64,000 bases of DNA, from contig NZ_CP197401.1 of NCBI RefSeq assembly GCF_052162025.1, positions 124,001 to 188,000 on the forward strand, given 5' to 3'. A program made the position numbers and the translations under genes. How positions within the stretch are numbered: the first letter of the stretch is position 1; every line of letters begins with the position of its first letter. Positions 59,673 to 64,000 of the stretch are shown one piece after another. The notes below the pieces were generated by a model that saw only the letters and a list, made by a program, of their open reading frames with translations, ran no database searches and was not told the DNA's origin. This stretch comes from Methylobacter sp015476545 (GTDB taxonomy: Bacteria > Pseudomonadota > Gammaproteobacteria > Methylococcales > Methylomonadaceae).

Positions 59673-60539
59673 ATGAAAGGAATAATATTGGCAGGCGGTT
59701 CAGGAACGCGCTTGCATCCCGTTACCTTAGGCATCTCAAAGCAACTCTTGCCGGTTTACGACAAGCCCATGATTTATTACCCGCTGAGCATTTTCATGCT
59801 GGCGGGCATACAGCAAGTGCTCATCATTTCAACGCCGCAGGATATCGGCCGGTTTGAGCAGCTATTGGGCGACGGCAGCCAATGGGGCATGCAGCTTGAA
59901 TATGCTGTCCAGCCCTCGCCGGACGGCTTGGCCCAGGCTTTTATTATCGGCGAGAAATTTATAGGGAATGATCCATGCGCATTAATACTGGGAGACAACC
60001 TGTTCTATGGGCATGATCTGGAGAAACTGCTGAAACGCTCGGTGCAAAAGACAAAGGGCGCAACCGTCTTCGCCTATCCCGTACAGGATCCGGAACGTTA
60101 TGGCGTTGTTGAGTTTGACGGTGAAGGAACCGCTGTCTCGTTGGAGGAGAAGCCGCTTAAGCCCAAATCCCGCTATGCGGTGACCGGTCTTTATTTTTAT
60201 GACAATCAGGTCGTGGAGATCGCCAAATCGATAAAACCTTCGGCCCGCGGCGAGCTGGAAATCACCGATGTCAACCGCTGCTATCTGGAGCAGAACACCT
60301 TGTCCGTGGAGCTGATGGGCCGCGGCATGGCCTGGCTGGATACCGGTACCCATGAATCCCTGCTGGATGCATCGCAATTCATACAGACCATTGAAAAAAG
60401 GCAGGGGCTGAAAATAGCCTGCCTTGAAGAAATTGCCTGGCGGAATGGCTGGATTGATGATGACAAGCTCAGGCAATTGACCAAGCCGTTGCTGAAAAGC
60501 GAATATGGTAATTACCTGATGAGGCTGCTTGAGAAGTGA
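59673..60539 (+). CDS. rfbA: Glucose-1-phosphate thymidylyltransferase
   Basis: 288 residues. The nucleotidyltransferase motif is LAGGSGTRLHPVT; then KQLLPVYDKPMIYYPL, QPSPDGLAQAF, ALILGDNLFYGHDL, EKPLKPKSRYAVTGLYFYD and GRGMAWLDTGTHESL in parts, all typical of RmlA. It makes dTDP-glucose from glucose 1-phosphate and dTTP, and is usually feedback-inhibited by dTDP-rhamnose. It is the last gene of the rhamnose set here, convergent with the large membrane protein downstream. Confidence 0.96.
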   Translation: MKGIILAGGSGTRLHPVTLGISKQLLPVYDKPMIYYPLSIFMLAGIQQVLIISTPQDIGRFEQLLGDGSQWGMQLEYAVQPSPDGLAQAFIIGEKFIGNDPCALILGDNLFYGHDLEKLLKRSVQKTKGATVFAYPVQDPERYGVVEFDGEGTAVSLEEKPLKPKSRYAVTGLYFYDNQVVEIAKSIKPSARGELEITDVNRCYLEQNTLSVELMGRGMAWLDTGTHESLLDASQFIQTIEKRQGLKIACLEEIAWRNGWIDDDKLRQLTKPLLKSEYGNYLMRLLEK

Positions 60540-60677
60540 GTTTGTTGATGGCAATGTTTAAAGACGTTGCTGTCACTGAGCTTGCTAATCCTGCGAAATG
60601 TCCGGAGTTCAAACTTTTATAGTTGAATTTCCGGAAATTCGTAGAATTTGGTTTGGACGCTACGGTTAGCGCAACCG

Positions 60678-63191
60678 TCAATTCAAAGGATTATGCTCAA
60701 GTGAAGCTGAATGGTCTTCGGTTTCCACGGGCATGAGTTCATAACCTTCAAGAGTTACGTCATCTTCTGCGCCAACATACACACGGATTTCGATGTCTTC
60801 TACGGGCGCATCAAGCTGAACCTGTCCCTCTGCCAGTACTCCACCGTCATGTACAGTCGGTTGCAATATAAATTTCCCATGCTGGACAGTACCCTGGCTG
60901 GACACTATATCTACGAACGCCGAGTCTAATTTTCCACTCTTACCACGAAGAATGAGTTTATATTTTCCGACAGCAGCAGATTGATATGGACCAAAGGCTA
61001 AGAAACCCTCTCGTCCATCAGATATGATTGCTGATCCTTCAATTCTACCCACTGTTTTAGGAAGCCTCAAAAGTTCAGCTCCATTAACTGATAATTCTCC
61101 ATCCAGAGTAATCTCACTGAGGGCTACACCCAGAATTCGCGGATCATTACTACCTTGCAAATCTTTCGGTGAAATTGCATCAGGTACTGACAAAGAAAAT
61201 CTGTTAATTAAATAATGTCCATTTAAAGGTAGGTGCACCGGAACAATGTTTGAATTTTTGAAAATAACCTCTTCAGACCAGTCGCCATTTTTTGTATTCT
61301 TAATCAGAAGTTTCACCGGTCTATCTTTAGAAGCTCCATAAGCTGCCAGTTTCAATGTAACGAAACACGAACGTTTGCGGCAGTGATCTACAACAGGTAG
61401 TTTTAACGTTGCTAAATTAGACGACCAGACATGCGAAGCCTCCAGATCATACCAGCCTTCGCCCAACGTTTGTAGAGGTGAAATGGAGCGATTTTCGACA
61501 TTCATAGGATAATGTTTCTCTGAAGGCAACTTACCTTTGACCCAGAGATACGGTCCTCCATGTGGCGCTACCGCCTCGATATGTATGTCTGAACTTCTCT
61601 CATCCAAATACCTGTCGTAACTAAATAGCGGACCATCACATGTCGAAATCCACCTGTCAAATGACATTCGCTGCAGGGCATAGTCAAAAAGTATGAATCC
61701 AGCATCGAACCAAAATACATGCTTTTCATAACTGTCAATGTCGGAATGATCGAATCCCACGCATTTGGCAAGAGGATAATTTCCTCTAACCTTTAGTGCA
61801 GCCTTCCAACGACTTGTTGCAATATTTGATGCATGATCATGCCAATCAATCTGTAAATAAGCCGAAAAAACAAATAGACTTGCGATAAGCATCATTCCCA
61901 TACGACGAGGAATAAGTCCTACTAACAAGATTATTACGCCACCAGTTGCGGCCCAGGCAAGAACGCTTTTCTCTTGCAAATAAAATTGCTGCCAGAATGC
62001 AGAAACATTAAACCTTGCGTTACCCGAATATTCGCCTAGACCCATCCAGAACAAAACAGTGCATACTAGCAAAACAGGAAGAGCCCACAGCGTAGTTCGA
62101 TATGTTGGTAATAAAGTCCCTGCTAGTAGAACTGGGGCAATAACTCCCTCAACATATCGACCATACATCCAATGATCAAGCCGTTGAGCCTCTGGCGTAG
62201 TTGAAAAGAGCAGAACTGAGAGCGCTATTATTCCCAAGATTGAGAGCCATAAAAAAATTCCTACAGCCCTGTAAAACAAGGTCCGCTCTTCATAGGTTTC
62301 ATGCCTACTTTTCAACATTTTTGATGACAGGTTAAATAATCCTGCGCCAATCAGACCAACTGTACCCAAAATCAAGTAAAAGACATGACCACTTAAGCGA
62401 ACCGCAACCTCAGTAAGTCCATTGAAGGATAGTAGCGGGGCAATCATTTTTGAAAATGAAGGGTAATGAAGGTTGGGTGGCTCACCACTAATTGTCATGC
62501 GCTCATATAACCATGGCGTAAACCCAAATTTATAAAATAGGACCATTGCGGCAAGAGTAGCCAGTAAAATTACGTACTCTATGAATGCATGACGTTTTAT
62601 AGCGATAAAGGTGCAGGAAAACACTAAAGCGATCAACACTGCAATGGCAGTTGGATGAATCCAATAGAGGAATCCAGCTACAATCCCAAGAAAAAGCCAT
62701 GTTAACCAGCCATTTTCTATTGCTTTTGACAAAGCAATAAAGACAGTTAGAAAAAATGGAACAAATGCAATTTGCGCAAAAGAATAACCCGCAAGTACCA
62801 CCCACATCGGGTAAAGCGAAACCAAAGCTACAGCACCTGTAAGATGCATCTTTGATGAATTCGGGCTTAATATTTTTGCAGCAATCCACAAGCACATTAC
62901 GGAGATGAAAAACAGTAGGGCGTTAATCACTTTAACTCCGGCCCATACCTCTTCTGGTGTGCTTGCAAACCAATAAGCGGGAACGAGCAGAAGCGAATAC
63001 CCTGCGTTGTAGCTTCCTGCAAGATCGTTTGGAAACCCAGCTAACGCTGCTGCGTTAGCTAAATAACTTCCTTCATCTGCTTGGATCATTGGTCCTGCAA
63101 TTGAAAGGTTAGACAAATAAACAACTAAAGATGCCAGTAGAGCCAGAGCTATTCCGGGCCAATTGTTTACTAATTTCTCTTGTCTAATCAT
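60678..63191 (-). CDS. Large polytopic membrane protein, GT-C glycosyltransferase-like
   Basis: 837 residues from the ATG at 63191, which overlaps the stop of the upstream gene by eight bases. About 10-12 membrane helices come first. An acidic motif, IQADEGSYLANAAAL (about residues 37-51), lies in the first periplasmic loop, as in GT-C enzymes of the ArnT/PMT type that use lipid-linked sugars. The last 350 residues are soluble, beta-rich and periplasmic (for example LKLPVVDHCRKRSCFVTLKL). The base composition is visibly more AT-rich than that of rfbBA or its upstream partner, a sign of transfer. Donor and acceptor are unknown. Confidence 0.7.
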   Translation of the reverse strand: MIRQEKLVNNWPGIALALLASLVVYLSNLSIAGPMIQADEGSYLANAAALAGFPNDLAGSYNAGYSLLLVPAYWFASTPEEVWAGVKVINALLFFISVMCLWIAAKILSPNSSKMHLTGAVALVSLYPMWVVLAGYSFAQIAFVPFFLTVFIALSKAIENGWLTWLFLGIVAGFLYWIHPTAIAVLIALVFSCTFIAIKRHAFIEYVILLATLAAMVLFYKFGFTPWLYERMTISGEPPNLHYPSFSKMIAPLLSFNGLTEVAVRLSGHVFYLILGTVGLIGAGLFNLSSKMLKSRHETYEERTLFYRAVGIFLWLSILGIIALSVLLFSTTPEAQRLDHWMYGRYVEGVIAPVLLAGTLLPTYRTTLWALPVLLVCTVLFWMGLGEYSGNARFNVSAFWQQFYLQEKSVLAWAATGGVIILLVGLIPRRMGMMLIASLFVFSAYLQIDWHDHASNIATSRWKAALKVRGNYPLAKCVGFDHSDIDSYEKHVFWFDAGFILFDYALQRMSFDRWISTCDGPLFSYDRYLDERSSDIHIEAVAPHGGPYLWVKGKLPSEKHYPMNVENRSISPLQTLGEGWYDLEASHVWSSNLATLKLPVVDHCRKRSCFVTLKLAAYGASKDRPVKLLIKNTKNGDWSEEVIFKNSNIVPVHLPLNGHYLINRFSLSVPDAISPKDLQGSNDPRILGVALSEITLDGELSVNGAELLRLPKTVGRIEGSAIISDGREGFLAFGPYQSAAVGKYKLILRGKSGKLDSAFVDIVSSQGTVQHGKFILQPTVHDGGVLAEGQVQLDAPVEDIEIRVYVGAEDDVTLEGYELMPVETEDHSASLEHNPLN

Positions 63192-64000
63192 TATGCTTTT
63201 TAAACGTTTTTGACATATATACTGTTGTGAAGAAGAGTAAATCACCTACTACCGTTATAATTCGCCCCAGCACAACAGCAAGCAACAGGTCGGCAGCCGG
63301 AATCTGCCCGCCAAGCAGGAAAAGCAGTACGAATTCCCTTACACCCACCCCGGCCGGAGCGCCCGGAGTCACCAGTCCTGCAAGCCAGGCAATCACATAA
63401 GAGCCACATAAAACGGAAAAAGTGGAAAAGGTGACGACAGCAGGCGCAACAAGAAATAAAGCTCCCATGAACACTGTGCCTGATATCGTTAGGAAAAAGA
63501 TTTGCCAGATGAACGTTGCGCTGGCTGCCGGCGATAGCAGCCAGCGCAACGTGATGATGCCCATTACTGTTATCAAGCCAAACGCCTCTGCCGAGACGGG
63601 CACGGGTAATGTCGGCCATACCAGCGGCGTGGCAAGGACTCCGAACAGCGCGCCGGCTGCGGCAATCAGTCCCAATTCCCACAGCGTCGACTTGGCCAGC
63701 GCGCCGGCCGGCAGACCGGCTGCCATGCCCAGGGCTTGCCGGCCGGCTAGGTGAAAGATGTTGCCGGGTACATACTTGGCAAGCTGCGACAAGCCATAAG
63801 TCTTTACAGCCCATTTTCTCTCAACTTCCACATTGAAAAAAGCCAGCAGATGCCACCACGCCTGAGCCAGCAATACATTGGCTGCGCCGTACACGAGCGC
63901 AAGCAGGCCAATCAGTGACCAGGCGGTTGTGTCAAAACGGGTGAGATCAATTTGTTCCATATAGGTGTTCAGCCTCATAAAGACGAACACCACGCCGAGC
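63184..64000 (-). CDS. UPF0104 / lysylphosphatidylglycerol-synthase-type membrane protein, 5' end missing
   Basis: The frame is open to the window edge. At least 270 residues with seven or eight helices are present. Motifs YGLSQLAKYVPGNIFHLAGR and GLVTPGAPAGVGVREFVLLF are typical of the flippase-like YbhN/AglD family, which is often found beside glycosyltransferases. It probably acts in moving or using a polyprenyl-linked or lipid-linked substrate. It overlaps the GT-C-like gene by eight bases, so the two are one unit. The Met codons near 63993 are probably internal, since GVVFVFM reads on smoothly. Confidence 0.8.
   Translation of the reverse strand, partial: LGVVFVFMRLNTYMEQIDLTRFDTTAWSLIGLLALVYGAANVLLAQAWWHLLAFFNVEVERKWAVKTYGLSQLAKYVPGNIFHLAGRQALGMAAGLPAGALAKSTLWELGLIAAAGALFGVLATPLVWPTLPVPVSAEAFGLITVMGIITLRWLLSPAASATFIWQIFFLTISGTVFMGALFLVAPAVVTFSTFSVLCGSYVIAWLAGLVTPGAPAGVGVREFVLLFLLGGQIPAADLLLAVVLGRIITVVGDLLFFTTVYMSKTFKKHND

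Noticed and set aside
1..64000. CRISPR arrays, tRNA or rRNA genes, prophage attachment sites
   Set aside because: No regularly spaced repeat-spacer pattern, cloverleaf gene, rRNA segment or integrase was seen. The repeats present are palindromic intergenic units, not CRISPR.

Overview
The window is a 64 kb piece of a gammaproteobacterial chromosome with tightly packed genes, usually in operons, and about 50-54% G+C by eye. No tRNA, rRNA, CRISPR array or prophage was seen. The gene set (NAD-dependent molybdenum formate dehydrogenase FdsGBA with FdhD and FdsD, late cobalamin synthesis, System II cytochrome c maturation with cytochrome c4, rubredoxin with its reductase, paired copper oxidase-like proteins) fits a methylotroph of the Methylococcales type. 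That placement is inference, since no methane or methanol oxidation gene lies in the window.

Layout. 0-6.3 kb: the 5' end of lexA, a marR regulator facing a secreted protein through a tandem palindromic operator, a rhodanese lipoprotein, a tyrosine-rich membrane protein, a glutathione transferase and two secreted proteins. 6.6-11.2 kb: a minus-strand unit of two cupredoxin proteins and two FtsX/MacB-type permeases, preceded by a recognisable sigma-54 promoter and a long inverted repeat. 11.2-12.3 kb: mltB. 12.5-21.7 kb: a minus-strand cobalamin tail/nucleotide-loop cluster (bluB, cobT, cobS, cobC, cobD, cobQ, cbiB, cobU), interrupted by a VapBC-type toxin-antitoxin pair and an IS110-family element. 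22-29 kb: rubredoxin/rubredoxin reductase, a FemAB-like protein, two CorA-type transporters, an HD-GYP protein and an EamA transporter. 29-33 kb: an accessory stretch with two methyltransferases, a HicBA pair, an unknown protein, several copies of a palindromic repeat, and a 118-bp MITE inserted in one of them. 33.2-39.2 kb: the fds formate dehydrogenase operon. 40-45.3 kb: dsbA, ccsB, resB and cytochrome c4. 45.4-52.5 kb: engB, a beta-lactamase-fold hydrolase, polA and relA. 52.7-60.5 kb: ugd, a ComEA-like protein, a decayed Tae4-like amidase fragment with a small membrane protein, a DHH phosphoesterase and the dTDP-rhamnose genes rfbC, rfbD, rfbB, rfbA. 60.7-64 kb: a large GT-C-like membrane protein overlapping a flippase-like membrane protein that runs off the window.

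How the genes fit together: FdsGBA would oxidise formate to CO2 with NADH production. ResB/CcsB, with DsbA, would mature periplasmic c-type cytochromes such as the adjacent c4. BluB and CobT/U/S/C/D/Q/CbiB assemble the lower ligand and nucleotide loop of cobalamin. Ugd and RfbABCD feed nucleotide sugars to surface polysaccharide synthesis, where the last two membrane proteins probably also act.

The least ordinary items are the sigma-54-controlled copper-protein/permease unit, the IS110 element with a structured non-coding left end (candidate bridge RNA), the MITE with a GTAC target duplication, the repeat-supplied stop codon of hicA, and the truncated Tae4-like effector. I did not find a clearly new multi-gene defence or metabolic system.
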